Below are positions 17,387 through 25,151 of a stretch of 64,000 nt of DNA, piece after piece. Both the position numbers and the translations under genes were made by a program. How positions within the stretch are numbered: position 1 is the stretch's first letter; every line of letters starts with the position of its first letter. A model generated the notes under the pieces. It had not been told where the DNA came from. It made no database searches and saw only the letters and a program-made list of their open reading frames with translations. Origin of the DNA: Galactobacter valiniphilus (GTDB taxonomy: Bacteria; Actinomycetota; Actinomycetes; Actinomycetales; Micrococcaceae). The stretch lies in the NCBI RefSeq assembly GCF_003575975.1, contig NZ_QQXK01000004.1:98357-162356 (forward strand). Direction: 5' to 3'.

Positions 17387-18265
17387 TTAGGAGGCGCGGC
17401 GGCCGCGCTCCTCCTCGATGGCGCGCTCAACGTCGCCGGCGGCCTCGCGTTCGGCGGCCACGAGGGCCTTGAGCTGCGCGGCGTCGGTCGGTGCGGCCGC
17501 CACGGCCGCGCCCAGCTCGCGCGCGTCAAGCGTCTCGAGCGAGGAGAAGGCCTGGCGCGTGGAGGTCACCACGCGGCGCCCCAGCACGCGCGAGGAGACG
17601 CCGCCCACCGCGGCGCCGATGCCGAAGGGCAGAGCGCGCCCCACGGCGCCGGCCGCCTGCGATGCCGCGAAGTGGCGCAGGAAGCGCGACTGGATCTCCT
17701 GGCCCACCATGGACCAGGTCCCGCCCTTGCCGCCGAGCGTGGAGACGGCGGCGCCCCACGGACCCTTGGAACCGCTCGCGAACTGTTCGGAGACGCCCGC
17801 GAGCAGCCCGGCCGCCTCGTCGCCGAGGATGACCGCCATGACGAGGGTCTTGGCCTGCTCCGGATCCTTGACGGCCACGCCGTGCAGCTCGGCCACGGTC
17901 TGGGCGTAGAGCGCGCTTGCCTCGAGGAAGGCCACCGTGACGCCGGCGGAGACGCCGAGCGAGGCGACCGTTCCGAGCCCGGGCACCACGGCCGTGGCGC
18001 CGCCCGCCGCGCCGGTCCCGGTGACGGTGCGCAGGTAGTCGCGCTCGGCGATGGCGATGAGCTGGGCGGCCGTGGCCTGCGGGCGCTTGGCCTTGAGCCG
18101 CTTCACGTAGGCCAGCACGAGCGGGCGCTGCACGCCGAGCACGCGCAGCATCGCTGCCTGCACGCCCTTGGCCGGGCGGCCGTCCTCGCCGCTCACCTGG
18201 CGGCCCAGGGCCACCTTGGTCTCCTGCGGCAACACACCGCCGCTGCGCTTCTTCTTCTTGCTCAT
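17387..18265 (-). CDS. EcsC-like conserved protein of unknown function
   Basis: 292 residues. A Lys-rich N-terminus (MSKKKKRSGG) is followed by a helical region and a hydrophobic glycine-rich core (VVPGLGTVASLGVSAGVTVAFL, about 105-125), then LPFGIGAAVGGVSSRVLGRR. The Gly-rich core with repeated small-residue helices resembles the EcsC family, but the match is by eye and weak. The C-terminus is a charged helix. No partner is obvious; it precedes no gene closely on its strand. Start 18265 (ATG) chosen; an ATG 21 nt upstream is possible. Confidence 0.55.
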   Translation of the reverse strand: MSKKKKRSGGVLPQETKVALGRQVSGEDGRPAKGVQAAMLRVLGVQRPLVLAYVKRLKAKRPQATAAQLIAIAERDYLRTVTGTGAAGGATAVVPGLGTVASLGVSAGVTVAFLEASALYAQTVAELHGVAVKDPEQAKTLVMAVILGDEAAGLLAGVSEQFASGSKGPWGAAVSTLGGKGGTWSMVGQEIQSRFLRHFAASQAAGAVGRALPFGIGAAVGGVSSRVLGRRVVTSTRQAFSSLETLDARELGAAVAAAPTDAAQLKALVAAEREAAGDVERAIEEERGRRAS

Positions 18266-18378
18266 GGTGTGCCAAGCGTAGGACACGCTCCTGGGCGTCC
18301 GCCCCGTCGGGGCTCACCCGCCCGCCAGTTCAGCCGAGGGCACAGCCTGGCACCACCCGTCCCGGCGCGCGGCGCGGC

Positions 18379-19005
18379 TCAAGCCGCGAGGTAGTGGCGC
18401 AGGAAGGTCCCCACATCGCGGATCTCGTCCACGCCGATGCCGTGACCCATCCCGGGGTAGGTGCGGGCCGTCAGCGCCGTATGCTCCTCGAGCCACGCCC
18501 CGGCGCTCTCCTGGGCGTCGGGGTTGATGACAAACTCCCCCGGGTCCCGGCCCCAGAAAAAGGGAATCCGCGGGGCGCCGTCGTTCCCGAGGTCAAGCAA
18601 GGGCTGCTCCACCACGAAGCCGGAGAGCCCCACGGCGCACCGGTAGGCGTGAGGGCGCAGGCGCAGCAGGGTCGTGGCCATGGCCATGCCCTGGGAGTGC
18701 CCGAGGACGGACACGGAGCGGAAGCTCGGGGCCAGCCGGTCCTGCAGGGCGAGCACCGAGCTCGCCGCCTCGATGACACGCGAGAGGTCGGGGCGCAGCC
18801 CCCAATCCAGGAGGAACCATCCGTATTGGTCGTCGTCCATCTCGAACGGCCCGCGCACGGCCACGCCGGTGGCGGTCAGGGGAAGCACGTCGAAGAGCGG
18901 GGTGACGGCGCCGGTGTCGGAGCCGTAGCCGTGCAGCATCAGGACGAGGTCGGTCCCCGCCGCCTCCGCGAGCGGGCGCGAGGTGACGAGGTCCTCTGGT
19001 TCCAC
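18379..19005 (-). CDS. Phospholipase/carboxylesterase-type alpha/beta hydrolase
   Basis: 208 residues, the size of small YpfH/EstB-like esterases. The order is oxyanion loop LVLMLHGYGSD (about 20-30), nucleophile elbow LGHSQGMAM (Ser in GHSQG), and catalytic His in YPGMGHGIGVDE near the C-terminus. The GTG at 19005 follows the stop of the upstream EEP-fold gene by 4 nt, so the two are probably co-transcribed; longer versions of the frame run into that gene. The substrate is probably a short ester. No signal peptide. Confidence 0.82.
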   Translation of the reverse strand: MEPEDLVTSRPLAEAAGTDLVLMLHGYGSDTGAVTPLFDVLPLTATGVAVRGPFEMDDDQYGWFLLDWGLRPDLSRVIEAASSVLALQDRLAPSFRSVSVLGHSQGMAMATTLLRLRPHAYRCAVGLSGFVVEQPLLDLGNDGAPRIPFFWGRDPGEFVINPDAQESAGAWLEEHTALTARTYPGMGHGIGVDEIRDVGTFLRHYLAA

Positions 19006-19009
19006 GGGC

Positions 19010-20173
19010 TCAGACGGAGACGCGCAGCCAGACGAGGCGGTGCTTGCTTCCCGCCCGGTCGATGGCGTCCACGGAGCCGGAGGAGGACGCGTCGAGTGAG
19101 GTGCTGGGCAGGACGTAGTCGGCGCGCGAGCCGACGCCCTCGGCGTCCACGCGGCTGGACTCGGCACCGGCCTGCAGGCGGGCCATGGCGGTTCCCCACC
19201 ACGTGCTGCCGAGCTCGGAGAGGCTCGCGGTGGTCGGATCGTTCAGCACCGTGCCGTCCAGCAGCCCACCCTTGGCGGTGCCGGCGGCCTCCTGGCCCAG
19301 CGCTCCGGCCACGATGGCGCGGGAGCCGGCGGGCAGGGCCCCCTCGCGGCCCTTGTCGTCAGCGATGGAGGAGAGGGAGGCCGAGCCGGAGACGTACTCG
19401 CGCAGGAAGCGCAGCTGGTCGGCGCGGCGCAGGGCGTCCGCGGGCGAGGTGCCGCTGGTGGTGGCCGTGGCCACGATGTGCACGGTCTGGCCTCCGACGC
19501 GGAGGGGAAGGTCCCAGACGCTCGTGGACTGCAGCGGAATGCTGTCGCCCGCCACGGAACCCAGGCCGGACGCACCCAGCTGGTTGCCCGGCAGGTCCTT
19601 CCAGAGCATCGACGTGAAGGTGCGCACATTGGCGGTGTCGATGGGGCGCGTGGAGAACACGAGCAACGAGCGCTGCCCGGCAAAGTCGCCGTCCCCGTAG
19701 GCGTCCCCGGGGCCACCGACCACGTTGTCGCCATCCAGGTCGGTGCCGGAGGGCTGGCCCACATTGGTCTGAGCCGCGTAGCTGTAGTCGTAGCGGATGC
19801 CGGAGCGCTCGCCACGGTCCACCGCGAAGTAGTCGTCCCGCAGGCTCGCGACGACGTCGCCGTCCGCGTCAACGTCCACGCCGGTCACCACGAGGACATC
19901 CGGGCGTTCGCGCTGCACCGCCTCGGAGAGTGCGATCGCCTGCGCATCGTCGTGGGCGGCCAGGTCCGCGGCGAGGTCACCCTCGCCGCTGCGGCTCAGG
20001 TCTGCCTCCACGGTGGCCACGGTGAGGGACGTCGAGGCGCCCCCGTCACGGGCGGTGTCCGCGACGGAATCGAGCGGCCCGGCCGCAGTGGGCGAGGCCC
20101 ACGCTGCGACGGGGGTGCCAAGCATCGCCACAGCGGCGAGGGCGGCAACAGCCGCGGCACGGACTCGATTCAT
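19010..20173 (-). CDS. Secreted EEP-fold protein (endonuclease/exonuclease/phosphatase superfamily), possibly inactive
   Basis: 387 residues with a clear signal peptide (MNRVRAAAVAALAAVAMLGT ending in AWAS). The body shows the EEP pattern: LSEAVQRERPDVLVVTGVDV, RYDYSYAAQTNVGQPSG, FSTRPIDTANVRTF and, near the end, SRADYVLPSTSLD. Two usual catalytic motifs look altered: the GDFN-type loop reads AGALG (RAIVAGALGQ) and the terminal SDH reads SKH. It may therefore be a pseudoenzyme or bind a different substrate. GGAG sits 4 nt before the ATG at 20173. It is first in a two-gene unit with the esterase. Confidence 0.75.
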   Translation of the reverse strand: MNRVRAAAVAALAAVAMLGTPVAAWASPTAAGPLDSVADTARDGGASTSLTVATVEADLSRSGEGDLAADLAAHDDAQAIALSEAVQRERPDVLVVTGVDVDADGDVVASLRDDYFAVDRGERSGIRYDYSYAAQTNVGQPSGTDLDGDNVVGGPGDAYGDGDFAGQRSLLVFSTRPIDTANVRTFTSMLWKDLPGNQLGASGLGSVAGDSIPLQSTSVWDLPLRVGGQTVHIVATATTSGTSPADALRRADQLRFLREYVSGSASLSSIADDKGREGALPAGSRAIVAGALGQEAAGTAKGGLLDGTVLNDPTTASLSELGSTWWGTAMARLQAGAESSRVDAEGVGSRADYVLPSTSLDASSSGSVDAIDRAGSKHRLVWLRVSV

Positions 20174-20466
20174 AAACTCCACAGTAGGGATTTGGCAGGC
20201 GCCCGCAAGACACTCCACCCGACGACTGTGAATCATGTCACACCGTGAGGGAAAGCGCTTTCGTGAGCGAGGCCAACAAACTCCGCGCGAACAATGCGAA
20301 GTGCTCCTTTATATCGTTTTGATAGACAAAATACGCTCGGAAAACTCCACAGTAGACCGATACCCAACCGAGACCCCTCCGTGACCTTTTGAGGGCACCC
20401 CGGCGCCCCGCCGTCGGGCATTGAATAATGTCAAATCCGCGGGAATCCGGGCCCTAACCGAGGCCC

Positions 20467-21387
20467 TCAGGCGTGCAGTTCACCCTCCGCCTCGCGCTCC
20501 CCCGGCGGTTCCAGCTGGAAGGTCGCATGGTCGAAGCAGACCTCGAAGTGCTCCGAGGCGCACGTGCGCAGGCGCTCGAGGATCTCGATGGCCCCGCCGT
20601 CCGTGAAGGCCGCCTCCTCCACCACCACATGCGCCGTGAGCACGGCCGTGGTCGAAGACAGCCGCGAGACGTGCAGATCGTGCACGGCCAGCACGCGTGG
20701 GACCTCCTCGAGGTGCTCGCGCAGTTCGCCGGCCTCGATGCCCTCGGGTGCCGCCTCCATGAGGACGCGGATGGCCTGGCGCAGGATCCGCAGCGAGCGC
20801 GGCAGGATGAGCGCCGCGATGATGAGGCCGGCCACGGTGTCCACCCAGGGCCACCCGAGCGTCAGCAGCACCACGGCGGAGGCGATGACGGCCACGGAAC
20901 CCAGCGCGTCGTTGAGCACCTCGAGGAAGGCGGCCTTCATGTTGAGGTTGTCGTGCTGGCCGCCGCGCAGCACGAGCATCGACGCGAGATTCGCCGCGAG
21001 GCCGACCACGCCAAAGAACAGGAGCGCGCCGCCGGGGATCTCCGCGGGTTCACCGAGGCGCCGGACGCCCTCGATGAGCGCGAAGACGCCCACGCCGAGC
21101 AGGATCGCCGCCTGCGTCACGGCCGAGATGATCTCGGCGCGCTCAAAGCCCCACGTGTACCGGCCGGTCGCGGGGCGCCGAACCAGATGCCCCGCCGTGA
21201 GCGCCAACCCGAGCCCCAGGACATCGGTGAGCATGTGGGCCGCATCGACGAGGAGCGCGAGCGAGCCGGTGAGAATCGCTCCGACCACCTCGACCACTAG
21301 GATGCCGGCGGTTAGCGCAAAGGCGATGAGCAGTCGGCGGCGGTTCAGTCCCGCCGCCGCGTGCGCATGATCGTGATCGTGCCCCAC
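20467..21387 (-). CDS. Cation diffusion facilitator (CzcD/ZitB-type metal efflux)
   Basis: 306 residues from the GTG at 21387 (VGHDHDHAHAA), which begins like homologous CDF proteins; the frame continues to an ATG at 21453. Six helices are visible. TM2 has SLALLVDAAHMLTD (metal site H-x3-D) and TM5 has EVLNDALGSVAVI (second metal pair). The cytoplasmic C-terminal domain includes DLHVSRLSSTTAVLTAHVVV, and a His-rich N-terminus is present. It exports Zn2+, Cd2+ or Co2+ in exchange for protons. It lies 143 nt downstream of an ArsR regulator, with a perfect palindromic operator between them. Confidence 0.93.
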   Translation of the reverse strand: MGHDHDHAHAAAGLNRRRLLIAFALTAGILVVEVVGAILTGSLALLVDAAHMLTDVLGLGLALTAGHLVRRPATGRYTWGFERAEIISAVTQAAILLGVGVFALIEGVRRLGEPAEIPGGALLFFGVVGLAANLASMLVLRGGQHDNLNMKAAFLEVLNDALGSVAVIASAVVLLTLGWPWVDTVAGLIIAALILPRSLRILRQAIRVLMEAAPEGIEAGELREHLEEVPRVLAVHDLHVSRLSSTTAVLTAHVVVEEAAFTDGGAIEILERLRTCASEHFEVCFDHATFQLEPPGEREAEGELHA

Positions 21388-21453
21388 CTGAAGGGCCCCC
21401 GTCCTGCCTGGCCGCCGCACGGGCGGGCGGTCCTCGCGAGCGCGGCACCGCAT

Positions 21454-21477
21454 CTATTTGCGTATTTACGCAAATAG
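21454..21477. promoter_or_regulatory. ArsR/SmtB-type operator upstream of the CDF gene
   Basis: Perfect 11-bp inverted repeat CTATTTGCGTA/TACGCAAATAG with a 2-nt spacer. It is an AT-rich island in GC-rich DNA and has the size and symmetry of ArsR/SmtB-family operators. It lies between arsR and the CDF gene, about 67 nt before the CDF start. Confidence 0.82.
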
Positions 21478-21530
21478 TAGTGTGCCGGGCGCTGGCCCAC
21501 AATGCACGACGGCGTGTGGGCGCCTCCTGC

Positions 21531-21896
21531 TCAGGCCTCGCGCGGCTCCTCGTGCCCCAGCGGCACGGCGTCGGTCGCGTGGGCGGCCTGATGCAGGGCG
21601 TCCACCACGAGCCGGGCCGCGTGCGGATTCGCGAGGCGGTAGTAGACGCGATTCCCCTCCTGGCGCGTGGCCACGAGGTGGGCCAGGCGCAGCTTGGCCA
21701 GGTGCTGGGAGACGGCCGCGGTGGACTTGTTGACGCGCTCGGCGAGCGCGCCGACGGGCACCTCACCCTCCCGCAGCGCCAAGATGAGGCGCACGCGGGT
21801 CGCGTCGGCGAGCATCGAGAAGACCTCGGCCGCGACCTCCACGTACTCGCTCTCGACGCTGAGTTCCGGGACAGATTCAGGCTGCATGGGTGCCAT
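21531..21896 (-). CDS. ArsR/SmtB-family metal-responsive repressor
   Basis: 121 residues. The winged helix runs through FSMLADATRVRLILALREGE, then VNKSTAAVSQHLAKLRLAHL (recognition helix) and the wing RQEGNRVYYRLANP. The last helix carries His residues in NPHAARLVVDALHQAAH, resembling the alpha-5 metal site of CzrA/NmtR-type Zn/Co/Ni sensors, with N in place of the usual D. There is no CxC motif in the recognition helix, so the arsenic/cadmium type is unlikely. The start is 21896 or an in-frame ATG 9 nt later. It probably represses the CDF exporter through the palindrome at 21454. Confidence 0.9.
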   Translation of the reverse strand: MAPMQPESVPELSVESEYVEVAAEVFSMLADATRVRLILALREGEVPVGALAERVNKSTAAVSQHLAKLRLAHLVATRQEGNRVYYRLANPHAARLVVDALHQAAHATDAVPLGHEEPREA

Positions 21897-22001
21897 TCTT
21901 CCCGCAGATCCCCGCCGCGCAATTCCCGCGCCACATCCCTGTTGGCGCCGCGTACCGCCCGATAGGCTCCGGCTCAAGTGAGTTCATCGGAAAGGACGAG
22001 C

Positions 22002-23201
22002 GTGCCCAACGCCACCCCCCAGCCCTTCTCCGGCTACCTCGAGGCGCTGCGCGCGGCCGGCCTGGACCGCCGCCCCGTGGCCATCCTCGACTTGGACGCC
22101 GTCGCCGCCAACGTGGCCGATCTCGCCCGCCGCGCGGCCGGCAAGCCCCTGCGCCTGGCCTCCAAGTCGCTGCGCTCGCGCGCCGTCCTGGAACGGGTCC
22201 TCGCCGATCCGGCGTTCGCCGGGCTGCTGTGCTTCACGCTCGCCGAGGCGCTCTGGCTCGCCGAGCACGGCCTCGACGACCTCGTGATCGGCTACCCCAC
22301 GGCCGACGCCGAGGGCCTGCGGGAGCTCGCTGGCAACGAGCGGGCCCGCGCCGCCATCACGCTCATGATCGACTCCGTGGAGCATCTGGACTACATCGAC
22401 GCCCAGGTCCCGGGGCACCCCGAGCTGCGCGTCGCCCTGGAGCTGGACGCCTCCTACCGCCTGGGCCCCGGCCTCATGGTCGGCGCCGCCCGCTCCCCCC
22501 AGCATTCGGCGGCCGAGCTCGCGAGCCTCGCGAGCGCCGTCGTGCGTCGTCCGGGCTTCGCCTTGGTGGGCCTCATGGCCTACGAGGGCCAGATCGCCGG
22601 CGTCGGCAACGCCGGGCGCTCCGTGCGCGCCGCGGCGGTGCGCGCCATGCAGGCCGCCTCGGCGCGCGAGCTGGCGACCCGCCGGGCCGAGGCCGTCGCG
22701 GCCGTCCGCCTCGTGGCCGATCTCGAGTTCGTCAACGGCGGCGGCACGGGGTCCATCGAATCCACGGCTGCCGAGGACGCCGTCACGGAGATCGCGGCGG
22801 GCTCCGGCGTCTACGGGCCCGGCCTCTTCGACCACTACACGCACTTCCACCCGCGGCACGCCCTGCACTTCGGGCTCGACGTGGTGCGCCGCCCCGCCCC
22901 CGACACCGCCACGGTGCTCGGCGGCGGCTGGGTGGCCTCTGGCGCGCCGGGCCCCGACCGCCTGCCCACCGTGGCCTGGCCCGAGCGCGTGCGCTTCCGC
23001 GGCACGGAGGGCGCCGGCGAGGTCCAGACCCCGCTGGTCGGCGAGGGTGCGGCGGGACTCCGGGTGGGCGACGTCGTGTGGTTCAGGCACGCGAAGGCCG
23101 GCGAGCTCTGCGAGCGAGTCAACGAACTGGCGCTGTTCGAGGGCGGGGCCATCGTGGGCACCGTCCCCACGTACCGAGGAGAAGGGAAGGCCTTCCTGTG
23201 A
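22002..23201 (+). CDS. PLP-dependent alanine racemase-fold enzyme (amino acid deaminase/aldolase type)
   Basis: 399 residues. AILDLDAVAANVADLARRA leads to RLASKSLRS, where the Lys (about residue 54) would form the PLP Schiff base. FALVGLMAYEGQIAG, EFVNGGGTGSIEST (phosphate-binding Gly cluster) and DVVWFRHAKAGELCERVNE near the end fit the D-threonine aldolase/amino-acid deaminase branch of fold-type III rather than the alanine racemase dimer type. The GTG at 22002 has AAGGA 5 nt upstream; the frame opens 24 nt earlier without one. Its stop overlaps the GTG of the next flavoprotein gene (GTGA), implying a two-enzyme unit. Confidence 0.82.
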   Translation: MPNATPQPFSGYLEALRAAGLDRRPVAILDLDAVAANVADLARRAAGKPLRLASKSLRSRAVLERVLADPAFAGLLCFTLAEALWLAEHGLDDLVIGYPTADAEGLRELAGNERARAAITLMIDSVEHLDYIDAQVPGHPELRVALELDASYRLGPGLMVGAARSPQHSAAELASLASAVVRRPGFALVGLMAYEGQIAGVGNAGRSVRAAAVRAMQAASARELATRRAEAVAAVRLVADLEFVNGGGTGSIESTAAEDAVTEIAAGSGVYGPGLFDHYTHFHPRHALHFGLDVVRRPAPDTATVLGGGWVASGAPGPDRLPTVAWPERVRFRGTEGAGEVQTPLVGEGAAGLRVGDVVWFRHAKAGELCERVNELALFEGGAIVGTVPTYRGEGKAFL

Positions 23202-24538
23202 GCACGCAGCTCGTCGATCGCCTGGGCCGCTGGAGCAATTGGGGCCGCAGCGCGAGCTCCACCCCGTCCGCCGTGGCGCTGCCCGGCAGCGAGGACGAGC
23301 TCTGCTCCCTCCTCGCCGCCGCCCACCCCGAGGGGCGCCGCGTCAAGGTCGTGGGAGGCAGCCACTCCTTCACCGACATCGCCGCGACCGACGGGACGCT
23401 CATCAGCCTCGACAAGCTGCAGGGCCTCACGCGAGTTGACCCCACCACGGGGTGGGTCTCGATGCGCGGCGGCACGCGCGTGTGGACCATCTCCGACGCC
23501 CTGGAACCGTACGGCCTGGCCCTGCCGAACATGGGCGACATCGACCGCCAGTCCATCGCCGGCGCGCTCTCCACCGGCACCCATGGGACGGGGCTGGGGC
23601 TAACCGGATACTCCGGGATCGTCCGCGGGCTGCGGCTCGCGCTGGCCGACGGCAGCGTGGTCACGGCAAGCGCCGAGGAGAACCCCCAGCTCTTCCAGGC
23701 GGCGCGCGTGGGCCTGGGCGCCATCGGCGTGATCCTCGAGGTCACGCTCGCCTGCGTCCCGTCCTTTGTGGTGCGCGCCGACGAGCACCCGGTGGAACTC
23801 GCCGAGATGCTGCCGTCCTTCGTGGACCTGTGCCGCCACGAGGACCACGTGGAGTTCTACTGGTTCCAGCACGCCACGCAGGTGGCCGCCAAGGTCAACA
23901 CCCGCCTGCCCGCGGACGCCGAGCGCGCCCCGCTCACGCGCCGACAGATCCTGCTGGACGACGAGCTGCTCAGCAACGGCGGCCACCGCGCGCTGTGCGA
24001 GCTGGGGCGGCTCGTCCCCGGCACGGTTCCGGCGCTCAACCGCTTCGCCACCAAGGCGCTCGCCTCCCGCGTCTACACGGACCGCTCGGATCGCATCTTC
24101 GTGTCGCCGCGGCGCACCCGCTTCCGCGAGATGGAGTACGCCGTGCCGCTCGAGGACTTCGAGGCGGTCTTCACCGAGGTCATGGCGGCGGTGAACGGCT
24201 TCGGCGCCGGGATCACCTTCCCGCTCGAGGTGCGCGCTGCCGCCGCCGACGACACCTGGCTCGGCACCGCCTCGGGCCGCGAGAGCGCCTACATCGCGCT
24301 GCACCGCTTCGTGAAGGAGGACCACGTTCCGTACTTCGCCGCCGTAGAGCCCATCCTGAAGGCCGCCGCCGGGCGCCCGCATTGGGGCAAGCTGCACACG
24401 CGCACGGCCGAGGAGCTGCGGACCGTCTACCCGCGCTTCGACGACTTCCTCGCGGTGCGGGACGCGGTGGATCCGGGTGGGGTCTTCGCCAACGCGTACC
24501 TGGATCGCGTGCTGGGCCAGGCGCCCGGCCGCGCCTGA
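23198..24538 (+). CDS. FAD-linked sugar/alditol or aldonolactone oxidase (ALO/VAO family)
   Basis: 446 residues. The FAD domain carries VKVVGGSHSFTDIAATDGTL (about 49-68) and QSIAGALSTGTHGTGLGLTG (about 115-134), in which GTHGTG is the typical ALO segment. The C-terminal HWGKLH and VDPGGVFANAYLDRVLG are the signatures of D-arabinono-1,4-lactone and alditol oxidases (HWGK carries substrate-contacting residues). These enzymes use O2 and make H2O2, or pass electrons on. It is translationally coupled to the PLP enzyme before it. A very strong hairpin follows at 24617. The physiological substrate is unknown. Confidence 0.88.
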   Translation: MSTQLVDRLGRWSNWGRSASSTPSAVALPGSEDELCSLLAAAHPEGRRVKVVGGSHSFTDIAATDGTLISLDKLQGLTRVDPTTGWVSMRGGTRVWTISDALEPYGLALPNMGDIDRQSIAGALSTGTHGTGLGLTGYSGIVRGLRLALADGSVVTASAEENPQLFQAARVGLGAIGVILEVTLACVPSFVVRADEHPVELAEMLPSFVDLCRHEDHVEFYWFQHATQVAAKVNTRLPADAERAPLTRRQILLDDELLSNGGHRALCELGRLVPGTVPALNRFATKALASRVYTDRSDRIFVSPRRTRFREMEYAVPLEDFEAVFTEVMAAVNGFGAGITFPLEVRAAAADDTWLGTASGRESAYIALHRFVKEDHVPYFAAVEPILKAAAGRPHWGKLHTRTAEELRTVYPRFDDFLAVRDAVDPGGVFANAYLDRVLGQAPGRA

Positions 24539-24616
24539 GCCCCACCCCGCGGCCCCGGCCACGCGCCGTCGGGCACGCGCTGTCGGGCACGCGCCGGCGG
24601 GCACTGCGCCGGCGGA

Positions 24617-24673
24617 GATCAAGAAATCGACGGGAGATCGCCTCTGAGGCGATCTCCCGTCGATTCTTTGATC
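24617..24673 (+). terminator. Strong hairpin (26-bp arms) after the flavoprotein gene
   Basis: Two 26-nt arms with only two mismatches around a TCTGA loop. The arms start GATCAAGAAATCGACGGG and end CCCGTCGATTCTTTGATC. It is unusually long for a simple terminator and ends with a short T-run. Confidence 0.8.
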
Positions 24674-24723
24674 CCGGAACGCACGACGGCGCGCGCCGCC
24701 TGGGGCGGGCACCTCGCCACCCC

Positions 24724-24776
24724 TTGACAGTCCCCACGCTTCGGTGGTTCATTAGTCGAGTAATGAACCACCGAAG
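24724..24776 (+). promoter_or_regulatory. Promoter and GntR operator of the GntR-ABC operon
   Basis: A TTGACA -35 box stands at 24724-24729. Directly behind it is a perfect 16-bp inverted repeat, CTTCGGTGGTTCATTA/TAATGAACCACCGAAG, with a 6-nt spacer (24739-24776). The expected -10 position (about 24747-24753, TTCATT-like) lies inside the first arm, so a bound repressor would block the promoter. The regulator is most likely the GntR protein encoded 12 nt further on. Confidence 0.8.
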
Positions 24777-24788
24777 CTAGGACCGGGC

Positions 24789-25151
24789 ATGTTCGACGAG
24801 TCGCGGCCGATCTTCTTCCAGATCGCCGAACAAGTGGAGGAGCAGGTGCTGGACGGCACGCTGCCCGAGGGCGCCCGCGCCCCCTCCAGCAACGAGCTCG
24901 CGTCATTCCACCGGATCAACCCGGCCACCGCCGCCAAGGGACTGAACCTCCTGGTGGACGCCGGCATCCTGCACAAGCAGCGAGGAATCGGCATGTTCGT
25001 CTCCGCCGGAGCGCAGGAGCAGCTGCGCCACCGCCGTCGCGAGGACTTCGCGGCCACCTACTTGACCCCCGTGCTGGCCGAGGCCGCACGCCTGGGCATC
25101 ACGCGCGAGCAGCTCGCGCAGATGCTCCTGAGCACCCAGGAGGAAGCATGA
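24789..25151 (+). CDS. GntR-family regulator, YtrA subfamily
   Basis: 120 residues: a winged-helix N-terminus (PIFFQIAEQVEEQVLDGTLP, then SSNELASFHRINPATAAKGL with the recognition helix) and only a short C-terminal helical extension, as in YtrA-type repressors that control ABC transporter operons. It would bind the long palindrome in its own promoter (autorepression). The stop overlaps the start of the ATPase gene as ATGA. The inducing signal is unknown; cell-envelope antibiotics induce the YtrA operon in Bacillus. Confidence 0.9.
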   Translation: MFDESRPIFFQIAEQVEEQVLDGTLPEGARAPSSNELASFHRINPATAAKGLNLLVDAGILHKQRGIGMFVSAGAQEQLRHRRREDFAATYLTPVLAEAARLGITREQLAQMLLSTQEEA

